DNA from: Pedobacter sp. Leaf194
Lineage (GTDB): Bacteria; Bacteroidota; Bacteroidia; Sphingobacteriales; Sphingobacteriaceae
Direction of reading: 5' to 3'
DNA: 64,000 bases
Assembly (NCBI RefSeq): GCF_001423945.1
Contig: NZ_LMPU01000012.1
Coordinates: 124,001 to 188,000 of the forward strand
The number at the start of each line of letters is the position of its first letter. Within the stretch, counting starts at the first letter, position 1. The translations under genes and the position numbers were made by a program. This document shows, one piece after another, positions 53,618 to 62,476 of the stretch. The notes beneath the pieces are model-generated. The model searched no databases, was not told where the DNA came from, and worked only from the letters and a program-made list of their open reading frames with translations.

Positions 53618-55999
53618 ATGCAAAAAATTCCTAGATCATTTTTTTTTACTGACATGATTTGCCTGGCTTTGCTCCTGGCATTTCTATTTTCTTTGCCTGC
53701 AAAGCTTTTTAAGTCCCCTACTTCATTTGTAGTCGAAGCCAGCAACGGAAATTTACTTAGTGCAGCGATTGCCAGCGACGGGCAGTGGCGGTTTCCTGTT
53801 GCAGATTCCGTTCCGGTAAAATTTAAATATTGCATTATAGCATTTGAGGATAAACGTTTTTACCATCACTTTGGGATTGATTTTTTGGCGATGAGCAGAG
53901 CCATGAGACAGAATTTTAAAGCTAAAAGTGTGGTTAGTGGTGGCAGTACCTTAACCATGCAGGTTATTCGCCTATCCCGAAGGCAAGACCGAACAATTTT
54001 GCAAAAACTGCTGGAGGTAATTCTGGCCTTGAGGTTGGAATTTAGGTACTCCAAAGAAGAAATTATTGGCCTATACGCAGCGAACGCCCCTTTTGGCAGT
54101 AACGTTGTGGGCCTTGAAGCTGCGAGTTGGCGTTATTATGGTCGCGATGCGAAGACATTATCCTGGGGCGAGATGGCTACGCTTGCTGTGCTTCCAAACA
54201 GCCCTTCTCTGGTTCGTCCAGGTAAAAATTCGGCAAGATTAATTAAAAAAAGGAATGATTTATTGGACAAATTAGCAAGGCTTGGGTATATCGACCAGTC
54301 TACAGCTAACCTTTCAAAATTAGAACCTGTACCTGGCAAGCCACTCCCATTACCTCAAAATGCGCCGCATTTACTTAACCGCTTTAAAATTGAAAGGGCA
54401 AGTCTTGAGGTGAGTTCAACCAGAATTAAATCGACAATTAACGAAGAACTTCAGCTCAAAATTAATTCTATCCTTAAGCGATACAATAACAGATACAGGG
54501 CTAATGACATTAACAACATTTCTGCATTGGTTTTGAACGCAAAAACCGGACAAGTAGTCAGTTATGTTGGCAATATTTATCAGCCTGAAAATGCCGATTT
54601 GCAAAGCCATGTCGACATGATTAAAGCACCGAGAAGCCCCGGCAGTACGCTTAAGCCGTTGTTGTATGCGAGTATGTTGAATGATGGCTTTATTTTGCCG
54701 AAAACATTAATTCCTGATATACCAACACAAATTGCAGGTTACTCGCCACAAAATTACGACCTGGGCTATGACGGGGCAATTTCTGCAGATAAAGCTTTGA
54801 GTCGCTCGCTAAATATTCCAGCTGTAAAAATGTTGCAGCAATATAAATATGAACGATTTTATGACAAGTTAAAAAAGTTAGGCATCGGCACTTTGAACCA
54901 GCCAGCAGACCACTACGGTCTGTCGCTTATTTTAGGCGGAAGTGAAGTTACCATGTGGGATTTGGCTAATACGTATATGGGCATGGTGAGAACACTAAAT
55001 CATTTCAATACTTACAAAGGCCTTTATAATCCAGATGACTACAGCCAGGCAACTTACTTTGTAAGCAAAGAAATTGATAATAAGGACTATGAGCGAACTT
55101 CCTTTTTGGATCATGGCGCCATTTGGGCAACCTTTAATGCGATGGAAGAAGTAATGCGGCCCGGCGATGAGGGTTTGTGGGAACAATTTTCGTCTTCGCA
55201 AAGGGTGGCCTGGAAAACGGGCACAAGTTTCGGCTTTCGGGATGCCTGGGCAGTTGGTTTAACGCCAAACTATGTGGTTTGTGTGTGGGTTGGCAACGCC
55301 GATGGTGAAGGAAGGCCTGGTTTGGTCGGAATTGAAGCCGCTGCGCCGGTTTTATTCGATATTTTTAAACAATTACCTAACGGAAAGTGGTTTGAAACAC
55401 CGAAAACGAAACTTAAAAAGCTAAGAATTTGCAAGCAGAGCGGTTATAAAGCCGGTGAAAATTGTACCGATGTTGTGGAGGAAATGGTACCGGTTGCAGG
55501 TGAAAAAACGGCCATTTGCCCATTTCATAAGATGATACATTTAGACAAGGGTGGTACCCATCGCGTTACTGACGAATGTGAAAGCGTAAACAGCATGCAA
55601 CATAAAAGCTGGTTCATTTTACCGCCGGCAATGGAATATTATTACAAAATTAAAAACAGCGATTACAGAAGCCTGCCACCTTTCAAATCGGGCTGTACGC
55701 TTGGCGGTGGAAACACCGCGATGGAACTGATTTACCCTAAAAACGGTGCGGTTGTATATATTCCTTTGGAATTAGACGGGACCAGGGGTAAAATAGTACT
55801 GAACGCGGCACACAGAAATCAAAATTCTAAAATTTACTGGCATGTCGATAATGAGTACATCGCTACAACAACCAATTATCATCAACTTGCCGTTAGTCCG
55901 GCGCCGGGCAAACACACGCTAACGCTGGTTGATGAAAACGGTGAGCGTTTAGTGCAGAATTTTACTGTAATGGATAAGGAGAAAAAATCCGGAAATTAA
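53618..55999 (+). CDS. pbpC: penicillin-binding protein 1C, 793 aa
   Basis: ATG 53618, with an N-terminal membrane helix (DMICLALLLAFLFSLPAKLF). The glycosyltransferase (GT51) domain has FEDKRFYHHFGIDFLAM and VVSGGSTLTMQVIRL. The transpeptidase domain has the active site Ser in SPGSTLKPLLYASM, RSLNIPAVKML, and KTG in WKTGTSFGFRDAWAVG. The C terminus carries the PBP1C-specific domain (LRICKQSGYKAGENC; CTLGGGNTAMELIYPKNGAVVYIP). It polymerises and cross-links peptidoglycan in the periplasm and is thought to repair the wall where the neighbouring alpha-2-macroglobulin guards against proteases. The pair is an operon separated by a hairpin. Confidence 0.9.
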   Translation: MQKIPRSFFFTDMICLALLLAFLFSLPAKLFKSPTSFVVEASNGNLLSAAIASDGQWRFPVADSVPVKFKYCIIAFEDKRFYHHFGIDFLAMSRAMRQNFKAKSVVSGGSTLTMQVIRLSRRQDRTILQKLLEVILALRLEFRYSKEEIIGLYAANAPFGSNVVGLEAASWRYYGRDAKTLSWGEMATLAVLPNSPSLVRPGKNSARLIKKRNDLLDKLARLGYIDQSTANLSKLEPVPGKPLPLPQNAPHLLNRFKIERASLEVSSTRIKSTINEELQLKINSILKRYNNRYRANDINNISALVLNAKTGQVVSYVGNIYQPENADLQSHVDMIKAPRSPGSTLKPLLYASMLNDGFILPKTLIPDIPTQIAGYSPQNYDLGYDGAISADKALSRSLNIPAVKMLQQYKYERFYDKLKKLGIGTLNQPADHYGLSLILGGSEVTMWDLANTYMGMVRTLNHFNTYKGLYNPDDYSQATYFVSKEIDNKDYERTSFLDHGAIWATFNAMEEVMRPGDEGLWEQFSSSQRVAWKTGTSFGFRDAWAVGLTPNYVVCVWVGNADGEGRPGLVGIEAAAPVLFDIFKQLPNGKWFETPKTKLKKLRICKQSGYKAGENCTDVVEEMVPVAGEKTAICPFHKMIHLDKGGTHRVTDECESVNSMQHKSWFILPPAMEYYYKIKNSDYRSLPPFKSGCTLGGGNTAMELIYPKNGAVVYIPLELDGTRGKIVLNAAHRNQNSKIYWHVDNEYIATTTNYHQLAVSPAPGKHTLTLVDENGERLVQNFTVMDKEKKSGN

Positions 56000-56334
56000 A
56001 TAGGAAAACCAGCAATAACAGTTAATTAATTGGGCTCTTTAAGCGTTAAAATCCTGCATCTACTAAAAAATACATAACCGAGCTGACTAAGGATTGAAGG
56101 TTTTCATTATTCGGAAAGAGCTTAAACGTAGCAAATGGTTGGCTTTGGGTCTTCATTGCAATGTTCTGTGTAAATAAACCTGATATAGTGGAAATACTTT
56201 TTTAAAAACCAGTAAGATTTTCAAAATCTTTCTGGTTTGAAAAAGATTGGAACGATAGCAGGACTGTCGCAACCGATTAACACAAAACATTGCTTTTCGA
56301 AAAAAGATAGCGTTTAAGGTTTTTACACCGCGGC
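56000..56334. other. intergenic region after pbpC
   Basis: About 335 AT-rich bases between convergent genes. The only structure seen is the hairpin at 56207-56237. No gene supported. Confidence 0.5.
56207..56237. terminator. hairpin between pbpC and the YhhN gene
   Basis: 15-bp inverted repeat with one mismatch, AACCAGTAAGATTTT / AAAATCTTTCTGGTT, a single-base loop and T/A-rich flanks. It could act as a bidirectional terminator or be a dispersed intergenic hairpin. Confidence 0.4.
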
Positions 56335-57027
56335 TTAAATTTCTGTTTTTGTTATGATTAATTTTCGTTCTACGGTGCCGTAAACAATCAAAAATTGGGC
56401 AAGCATATAGGTTGCCATTATAAGTACACCGGCCTGCGGGATTGGCTGTGCGAACTTGTTTACGGCCAGGGCGCTATCAGATAAAAGAAAAAATAATGCG
56501 CCGTACAGAATAAGTTTATAGCTAAATATATTCACCTTCCCGTATCTGTTAACAGCCATAATGGCCATAAATGTAATGATGATGGCGTAGATTAAAACGG
56601 CGAACTGCATGGCGCCAAGAAAAGGCTGCAAGTAAAAGAATAAGCCAACACAAAAAATAATTAATGCGCCTACCGCCCATAAAAAGAAAGAATTTTTGAG
56701 ATTTGGGTTCGATTTATGATCGAGGATAAATGCCCTGATATAATACACATGACAAAGTAAAAAGGCGACTAAACCGTAGGTAAAAAAGCCTGGTCGACTG
56801 GTTTGCAGCATCAAAAAAACGTCGCCGGCGAGCGCAAAAATTAATCCGGTAAAGATGCGCTTATGAAAACGACCTTTTAGTTTAGTAGCTAAATAAAGCC
56901 AAACCAAAAGAACAACTGCAATTAAAGGCTTTGAGAAGTTGCGAAGTGGAATATTGCCCGTAGATTCTGCATAAAGTTGAATGACGAATATGAGGGCAAA
57001 AATGAAGGAGAATAGCTTAGTTTTCAT
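56335..57027 (-). CDS. YhhN/TMEM86 family membrane protein (lysoplasmalogenase-like), 230 aa
   Basis: ATG 57027. About seven to eight hydrophobic helices with typical YhhN motifs: PLRNFSKPLIAVVLL near the start, then IFALAGDVFLML and YGALFFLLSDSALAVNKF, where the conserved Asp residues lie. Family members (TMEM86B) hydrolyse the vinyl ether of lysoplasmalogens. It overlaps the upstream sterol-desaturase-like gene by 11 bases, so both are co-translated and probably share an ether-lipid pathway. Bacterial substrates are not well established. Confidence 0.8.
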   Translation of the reverse strand: MKTKLFSFIFALIFVIQLYAESTGNIPLRNFSKPLIAVVLLVWLYLATKLKGRFHKRIFTGLIFALAGDVFLMLQTSRPGFFTYGLVAFLLCHVYYIRAFILDHKSNPNLKNSFFLWAVGALIIFCVGLFFYLQPFLGAMQFAVLIYAIIITFMAIMAVNRYGKVNIFSYKLILYGALFFLLSDSALAVNKFAQPIPQAGVLIMATYMLAQFLIVYGTVERKLIITKTEI

Positions 57028-58234
57028 CGAGATAAAGGTTTGCCTTTTGCAAATTGAAAAACCAAATTACGGATATTAACTGAATGCCAGCAAATATAAC
57101 CTGGTATCCGACTGGAAATTTTAACGCCAAAACGAGTACAAAGCCAAGCGCCAACCTCCAATATTCGAATTTCCTTAACCATTGCTTTTGTTCCAGTAAC
57201 GCCCCACATGCCGTTAGTGTACACAAAGTAAAAATGGCGCCGCATATTAATGGCAGGGATGCTAATCTCGTGTATGAAAACAAGATAACCGAGCCAGCCG
57301 TTAATGCGATAAGGAACTGAACTAGTACATAAGCTGTCATTTTCGGGTGGTATTTTGGATTATACTTTTGATAAGTTTTAGCGTCGATTTCGGGCGCATT
57401 CTGGAAGCCACCTAAATCGGCTGGAAACCAGCCGGGCGGCTTGGTAAAAACTTTAATCTTATCGGCAAGGGTTGATGATTTGCGAGCAGTTTTTACCAAT
57501 TCATCCCAATAATGAACGTTAGCCCAAACCGGATTCCAACTTGCTAATGGTTTGGTAATGCCATAGTAAACTTCTTCTTCCTCCTGTTGAAAAGTGCCAA
57601 AAATTCTATCCCAGATAATTAAAGTACCCGCATGGTTTTTGTCGATATATTTTGGATTGGAACCATGATGCACACGGTGATGAGCAGGTGTATTTAATAT
57701 GTACTCAAGAAAACCCATCGATTTAACAGACCTTGTATGGATCCAAAACTGATAAAGTGTATTGAAAGCACTCAGGGTTAAAAACATAACAGGGTCGAAA
57801 CCGGCAAAGGCCAGAGGTAAATAAAACACCCAGCTAAACCATCCCTGAAACCAGCTTTGCCTAAGGGCTACCGTTAAATTATATTCTTCTGATTGATGAT
57901 GAACAATGTGCGCCGCCCAAAGTGCATTTACCTGATGGCTCATCCGGTGAAACCAGTAATAAAAAAAATCGACTGCGATGAAAAGCGTGATCCACATCCA
58001 GATGGTTTTTGGCATTTCGAAAAGCCGCCAATGTTCGAAGATGTATTTGTAGCCGAAGAATAACGCCGTTTTCATGAAGATACCGGTGAGCTGTTGTCCT
58101 ATCCCCTGACTTAGATTTGCAATGCTATCATTTAGCCTGTAATAATTTAGCTTGTAATAAAAATTGTAGGCCAGTTCCAAGCCAATAAGGATAAAAAAAA
58201 CAGGTATAGATAGTGCAATGTAATCCACTTTCAT
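57017..58234 (-). CDS. fatty acid hydroxylase / AGMO-like di-iron membrane oxygenase, 405 aa
   Basis: ATG 58234. Multiple membrane helices plus the eight-His di-iron cluster: HRMSH, HIVHHQSEEYN and HHRVHHG (with a further GTLIIWDRIFGTF motif). The arrangement HVH-type plus the YWFHRMSH and WAAHIVHHQSEEYNLTVALRQS segments resembles alkylglycerol monooxygenase (TMEM195), which cleaves ether lipids with tetrahydrobiopterin. A long C-terminal hydrophobic region follows (about 280-400). The last 11 bases overlap the YhhN-like gene, so the two form an ether-lipid degradation pair by gene order. Sterol desaturase annotations are also common for this superfamily. Confidence 0.8.
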   Translation of the reverse strand: MKVDYIALSIPVFFILIGLELAYNFYYKLNYYRLNDSIANLSQGIGQQLTGIFMKTALFFGYKYIFEHWRLFEMPKTIWMWITLFIAVDFFYYWFHRMSHQVNALWAAHIVHHQSEEYNLTVALRQSWFQGWFSWVFYLPLAFAGFDPVMFLTLSAFNTLYQFWIHTRSVKSMGFLEYILNTPAHHRVHHGSNPKYIDKNHAGTLIIWDRIFGTFQQEEEEVYYGITKPLASWNPVWANVHYWDELVKTARKSSTLADKIKVFTKPPGWFPADLGGFQNAPEIDAKTYQKYNPKYHPKMTAYVLVQFLIALTAGSVILFSYTRLASLPLICGAIFTLCTLTACGALLEQKQWLRKFEYWRLALGFVLVLALKFPVGYQVIFAGIQLISVIWFFNLQKANLYLDEN

Positions 58235-58296
58235 TGGCAGGATAATCTTTGGCTAGCACACTAAATTTAGCAAATTTTTTAAAAACCCGCTCACTT

Positions 58297-58983
58297 CTAA
58301 GCGATTCGTTTTTCGTTAATTGATTTTACCCACTCCGTTTTACTACATTTTGTGCAAACGGTTTTTCTTGCCGGCTGTAATTTTTTTGTGTTACCACAGA
58401 AAGAGCATGAATATAAACCTTCTGTTTCGATTTCCTCAGAATGGGCATTAAAGGCATCTGGCAGTATCGGCAGCCCGTATTTTACTGCGTCATCTTCGTA
58501 AAAGAAAGCGCTTAGTTCGCCCGACGTTTCTATAATTGCCAATTTTACCTGGCCCAAATGTGAAACACTTTTTTGTCGCAGTTCTGCAAAAAATTCATCC
58601 TGTGCCAGCGTTTCCTTCTTAAAGTTTTCGATGGAGAATTCGCCATCTTTAATTAAAGATGTGGCCGTACCTTCAACAATTTTTTCAATTTTATGGTATT
58701 TGCCAACAAGATAAGAGGTAAATTTATATGCGCTAACTACAACGGCAAAAACCACTAAGGCAGAACCTAAACCAACCTCTTTATAAAACATTGGGTCGCC
58801 GGCTGCAGAACCTAAACTGATAATAACCACCAACTCAAATACCGAAAGTTGCTTCACTCCCCTTTTTCCCAGCAAGCGTAAGCTAAATAGGATGATGAGG
58901 TACATGACTAAGGTACGAATCATAATTTCGGGAACAAAACCCCATTCTTCGTCACCAAATAATATCTTTTCGAAATCAGGCAT
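58297..58983 (-). CDS. DUF421/YetF family membrane protein with C-terminal zinc ribbon (third copy)
   Basis: 228 residues: FEKILFGDEEWGFVPEI, three membrane helices (LRLLGKRGVKQLS, VIISLGSAAGDPMFYKEVGLG), ETLAQDEFFAELRQKSVSHLGQVKLAIIETSGELSAF in the cytosolic domain, and CSFCG-x(12)-CTKCS at the C terminus. It is a paralogue of the tandem genes at 21380-22776, but the conserved D-R-G turn is replaced by a different one (PMFYKEVGLG). It stands alone, divergent from the response regulator gene across a ~135-base region. Confidence 0.8.
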   Translation of the reverse strand: MPDFEKILFGDEEWGFVPEIMIRTLVMYLIILFSLRLLGKRGVKQLSVFELVVIISLGSAAGDPMFYKEVGLGSALVVFAVVVSAYKFTSYLVGKYHKIEKIVEGTATSLIKDGEFSIENFKKETLAQDEFFAELRQKSVSHLGQVKLAIIETSGELSAFFYEDDAVKYGLPILPDAFNAHSEEIETEGLYSCSFCGNTKKLQPARKTVCTKCSKTEWVKSINEKRIA

Positions 58984-59118
58984 AGCGCATATCTTTAATC
59001 GTTAAACTCGATAATTCCGAATTTGTTTAAATGATATCATAAATAGATGCACGCAAAACATTATCAGTCTGATTTTGTATTAGCATAGTTAATAACTTAT
59101 AATAAAAGATTTGTTGCC

Positions 59119-59481
59119 GTGAAACGAGTACTGGTTGTAGATGATGATCCCGATATTTTAGAAGTTTTTCAGCTCGCATTGGAAGCTGAGAACTATAGTG
59201 TTTATCCATTACTTTCTCCAAGGTTTATTTTTAAAACGATTAAAGATTTTCACCCGGATTTAATTATTCTGGATATCATGTTAAACGGAATGGACGGCAG
59301 GGCAGTTTTCAAACAGCTTCGCTCAAATCCAGAAACCGAAGAGATACCGGTAATCATGGCGTCGGCAAGATACGATGAAAGCTATATTGCGTCACAAGAA
59401 TTTCATCCTGATGATTATTTGGAAAAGCCGTTTAATATGGCTGCCATGCTTCAAAAAGTGAACAGATTAACTGAAAATTAA
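59119..59481 (+). CDS. single-domain response regulator, 120 aa
   Basis: GTG 59119 starts MKRVLVVDDDPDILEVF. Receiver only: acidic pocket D8-D9, phospho-acceptor Asp52 in LIILDIMLNGMDG, conserved Ala/Ser in VIMASARYD and Lys in DYLEKPFNMAAM. There is no output domain, so it acts through protein partners or as a phosphate sink. The partner kinase is not in the window. It is 7 bases from the barrel-protein gene. Confidence 0.8.
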   Translation: MKRVLVVDDDPDILEVFQLALEAENYSVYPLLSPRFIFKTIKDFHPDLIILDIMLNGMDGRAVFKQLRSNPETEEIPVIMASARYDESYIASQEFHPDDYLEKPFNMAAMLQKVNRLTEN

Positions 59482-59488
59482 TTCCATT

Positions 59489-60118
59489 ATGAAAATAAAA
59501 TTACTAATGCCGATTGCTGTGCTTTTTTTAGCCCTTTCGATGAACGTTAAAGCGCAAACTGGCAGACCAGATAAGCTGTATTCTATGAGCAGCATAGGTT
59601 TTGCTTTGCCAGTAGGTGAAACATCCGATTACTTGAAGCCAAAATTCTCTACCGCCCTTGGTTTAAATCTTGCTTTGGGTACTAAAGGGTTGTTTCTCTA
59701 TCCAAAGGTTAGTTTGCACGCCTTTCAGTTTAATCAAATAACGCCAGATGCAGGTTTCAATTACACACTCCAAAAAGGACGTGCCACAACATACCTCTTA
59801 AACGTGGCATTGGGCTATCGTAAAATAGTAAAAAAATGGGCTTACTATGGGTTTGCAGGCGCCGGTGGCGGATTTATTTTAACACCACAAGCTTCTGTTA
59901 ATGCGCAAACGCTACAAGTTACTATGGATAACAAAACAAACAGCACCGGAATTTTCGAAGCGGGTGGCGGTTTAGAATACAATATTGGTAGTGCAAATTT
60001 ATTTGCCGAGGTAAGTTACATGTACGGTTTTGGCAAAATACAAAACAGAACTTTTAATACAGTTCCTATCTCAATAGGTATAAAACCTAATTTGAGCAAG
60101 TTGTTGAGTAAACTCTAA
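59489..60118 (+). CDS. outer-membrane beta-barrel protein, 209 aa
   Basis: Signal peptide MKIKLLMPIAVLFLALSMNVKAQ. The mature part has amphipathic strands with aromatic girdle residues (KLYSMSSIGFALPVGE, LNLALGTKGLFLYPKVSLHAF, YLLNVALGYRKI, WAYYGFAGAGGGFILTP, NLFAEVSYMYGFGKI), typical of a small OmpX/porin-like barrel in Bacteroidota. Function unknown. It follows the response regulator by 7 bases and a terminator lies after it. Confidence 0.65.
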   Translation: MKIKLLMPIAVLFLALSMNVKAQTGRPDKLYSMSSIGFALPVGETSDYLKPKFSTALGLNLALGTKGLFLYPKVSLHAFQFNQITPDAGFNYTLQKGRATTYLLNVALGYRKIVKKWAYYGFAGAGGGFILTPQASVNAQTLQVTMDNKTNSTGIFEAGGGLEYNIGSANLFAEVSYMYGFGKIQNRTFNTVPISIGIKPNLSKLLSKL

Positions 60119-60136
60119 ATAACAATACGAAATACC

Positions 60137-60170
60137 AAAGCGACAGCGTTAATACGTTGTCGCTTTTTTT
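60137..60170 (+). terminator. intrinsic terminator after the barrel-protein gene
   Basis: AAAGCGACA / TGTCGCTTT 9-bp stem with an inner CGT/ACG pairing and a T-run. Confidence 0.8.
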
Positions 60171-60196
60171 ATTTACAGCCATAAATAATGCGAAAA

Positions 60197-60232
60197 TTTG
60201 TTTTAATTACTAATTATTTTAGTATAGCTTTG
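60197..60232 (+). promoter_or_regulatory. promoter of the exonuclease/GIY-YIG gene
   Basis: TAGCTTTG at 60225-60232 is a perfect TANNTTTG; TTTG at 60197-60200 sits 24 bases upstream, a little longer than usual. The start codon ATG follows at 60249, which gives a very short leader. Confidence 0.5.
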
Positions 60233-60248
60233 TATCAAAACCAATTTG

Positions 60249-61622
60249 ATGTTATACGCAGTTGTAGATATAGAAACCACAGGAGGCCATGCTTCAGCAA
60301 ATGGCATAACTGAAGTTGCCATCAACATACATGATGGTAACGAAATTACTGAAAGCTACACTACATTAATAAATCCCGGAAGAGCCATTCCAGCGTACAT
60401 TACAGCCTTAACCGGGATTGACGAGGAAATGTTGGCCAACGCACCTGCTTTTGAAGATGTAGCCCTACAGATTTATCAGCTTTTACATGGAAAAGTGTTT
60501 GTTGCGCACAACGTTAACTTCGATTATTCTTTTTTAAAACATCATCTGGCTCTAGCCGGTTACGATCTGCAATGCAGAAAGCTTTGCACTGTTCGGATGA
60601 GTAGGAAAATCTTTCCCGGAAAGGTTTCTTACAGCCTTGGCAAACTCTGCAATGCACTACAAATTCCACTTCAAAACCGCCACCGTGCCGCTGGGGATGC
60701 TGATGCAACAAGCATTTTATTTAATTTACTTTTGGAGCATGATTTGGAAGGAACAATTCCGGAAATGCTGAAAAAAACTTCCAAAGAACAGGTTTTACCG
60801 CCGAATTTGGACAAAGCCGCCATTATGAGGTTACCGAACCAGCCGGGGGTTTATTATTTTAAAGACAGTAAGGGTAAAATAGTATACGTTGGTAAGGCCA
60901 AAGATCTTAAAAAACGGGTAACGAGTCATTTTACGGGAAATAAGCCAAACAGGCAACGTCAGGATTTTTTACGAACGATACACCACGTTGATTATGTGGT
61001 TTGTGGAACCGAACTGATGGCTCTCATTTTAGAAGCGAACGAAATTAAACGGCTTTGGCCCGAAAATAACCGTGCCATGAAACGATATGAGCACAAATAT
61101 GATTTATATGTTTTTGAGGATCAGAATGGCTATTTAAGGTTGGCAATAGATAAGCACAAAAAAAATAATAAGGCCTTGCAAAGCTTCAATAACCTGCTGG
61201 AGGGCTATAACTTTCTAAACCAGATTGTGGATAAATACCAGCTTTGTGCCAAATTGTGCTATTTACAAAAAACAGCGACAAGATGTACCGCACACGAAAA
61301 TGGCCAGTGTTTTGGTGCCTGCAGTGGCATCGAAACAGTAGCCGTTTACAACAAACGACTAACGTCGGCGCTTGATGACATCCAAAATATGCAGCCAAGC
61401 TTTGCCCTGGTAGATGAAGGGCGGGAGCATGAAGAGTTAAGTTGCCTGGTTGTTGAGAAAGGAAGGTTTTATGGCATGGGCTACTTTAAAGATAAAAATT
61501 ACCTGGCAGACGGGCTTGCATCTGTCAAGGAAAATTTATCAACTTATCAATCAAACAGCTATATCTTAAATCTAATCCTCAACCACGCTGAACAACATCC
61601 GCAGAAATTATATAAATTGTAG
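60249..61622 (+). CDS. DnaQ-like 3'-5' exonuclease fused to a GIY-YIG (UvrC N-terminal/Cho-like) nuclease, 457 aa
   Basis: ATG 60249 (MLYAVVDIETTGG) follows a promoter; TTG 60246 is the frame's first codon. The DEDDh exonuclease domain (1-170) has D7 and E9 (VVDIETTGG), AHNVNFDYSFLKHHL and HRAAGDADAT with His and Asp. From about 195 the GIY-YIG domain has GVYYFKDSKGKIVYVGKAKDLKKR, RQDFLRTIHHVDYVVCGTELMALILEANEIKRLWP (catalytic-type Glu) and NNRAMKRYEH. A Cys-rich region (LCAKLCY; CTAHENGQCFGACSG) follows, similar to UvrC/Cho. The combination suggests a DNA-repair or DNA-damage incision enzyme; a UvrC C-terminal domain is absent. The stop is 1 base before the next gene. Confidence 0.8.
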   Translation: MLYAVVDIETTGGHASANGITEVAINIHDGNEITESYTTLINPGRAIPAYITALTGIDEEMLANAPAFEDVALQIYQLLHGKVFVAHNVNFDYSFLKHHLALAGYDLQCRKLCTVRMSRKIFPGKVSYSLGKLCNALQIPLQNRHRAAGDADATSILFNLLLEHDLEGTIPEMLKKTSKEQVLPPNLDKAAIMRLPNQPGVYYFKDSKGKIVYVGKAKDLKKRVTSHFTGNKPNRQRQDFLRTIHHVDYVVCGTELMALILEANEIKRLWPENNRAMKRYEHKYDLYVFEDQNGYLRLAIDKHKKNNKALQSFNNLLEGYNFLNQIVDKYQLCAKLCYLQKTATRCTAHENGQCFGACSGIETVAVYNKRLTSALDDIQNMQPSFALVDEGREHEELSCLVVEKGRFYGMGYFKDKNYLADGLASVKENLSTYQSNSYILNLILNHAEQHPQKLYKL

Positions 61623-61623
61623 G

Positions 61624-61953
61624 ATGATAACTGCAGCATGGATTGAAAGCGTTTGCCTGGATTTTGAGGGTGTTACAGAACATCCGCATTTTGATAAAAA
61701 GGCATTCAAATTTAAAAACAGGATTTTTGCTACACTCGATTTCGAACGTGGAAAGTTGAGCATAAAACTTTCAGAAATCGATCAATCGGTTTTTTGTGAT
61801 TTTCAGCCAGAAAAAATTTATCGTGCAAATGGCGCCTGGGGTAAACAAGGTTGGACAATTTTTGCATTCAACACTTTGAAATCGGCAATGCTGATTGATG
61901 CACTAACGTTAGGATACGTAATGATTTCACAAAATAAAAATAAATTGTCCTAA
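61624..61953 (+). CDS. MmcQ/YjbR family protein, 109 aa
   Basis: ATG 61624, one base after the exonuclease stop, so co-transcribed and probably coupled. MmcQ/YjbR fold: WIESVCLDFEGVTEHPHFDKKAFKFKNRIFATLD, LSIKLSEIDQSVFC and the C-terminal WTIFAFNTLKSAMLIDALTLGYVM. The CyaY-like fold suggests DNA binding; the role is unknown. The shift from nuclease to DNA-binding protein may be functional. Confidence 0.75.
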   Translation: MITAAWIESVCLDFEGVTEHPHFDKKAFKFKNRIFATLDFERGKLSIKLSEIDQSVFCDFQPEKIYRANGAWGKQGWTIFAFNTLKSAMLIDALTLGYVMISQNKNKLS

Positions 61954-62034
61954 ACAGCCCCGTAAGTTTTCTTGTAGAAGCACCCTAATTCGACATAAGG
62001 TTACCTATCTTTATTCAAACAAAAATAAAACATT

Positions 62035-62451
62035 ATGACAAAATCAATCTGGATAAACCTGCCGGTAAATGATGTAAGCAAATCAAAAGAGTTTTTTACT
62101 CAAATTGGTTTTACACCCAATACTCAGTATGGAGCTAATAATGATTCCGCTTCGTTTCTGGTTGGTGATGGTAAGCTGGTAATTATGCTTTTTAAAAAAG
62201 CATTGTATGAATCTTTCGCCGGCGGCGCCGTTCCAAATCCTGTATCCGGCACTGAAGTTTTATTCTCTATCGATGCAGAAAGTGCCGACGAGGTGGATGA
62301 TTTAGCTAAAAAAGTTGTAGAGGCCGGCGGCAAGCTTTACGGAGAACCTGGCTACAAAGATGGCTGGATGTATGGTTGCGGTTTTATCGACCTCGATGGC
62401 CAACGCTGGAGCATCCTGTATATGGATATGAGTAAAATGCCATTAGGCTAA
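62035..62451 (+). CDS. VOC/glyoxalase-like family protein, 138 aa
   Basis: ATG 62035. Vicinal-oxygen-chelate fold with NLPVNDVSKSKEFFTQIGF, FLVGDGKLVIMLF and the second beta-alpha repeat EVLFSIDAESADEVDDLAKKVVEAGGKLYG, ending DLDGQRWSILYMD. Metal-ligand residues are not clear. Likely a small-molecule-binding or PhnB-like protein. It is followed by an AHSA1 gene 25 bases downstream on the same strand. Confidence 0.75.
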   Translation: MTKSIWINLPVNDVSKSKEFFTQIGFTPNTQYGANNDSASFLVGDGKLVIMLFKKALYESFAGGAVPNPVSGTEVLFSIDAESADEVDDLAKKVVEAGGKLYGEPGYKDGWMYGCGFIDLDGQRWSILYMDMSKMPLG

Positions 62452-62476
62452 TAATTGTTGCACAAGAACTTGCGCT

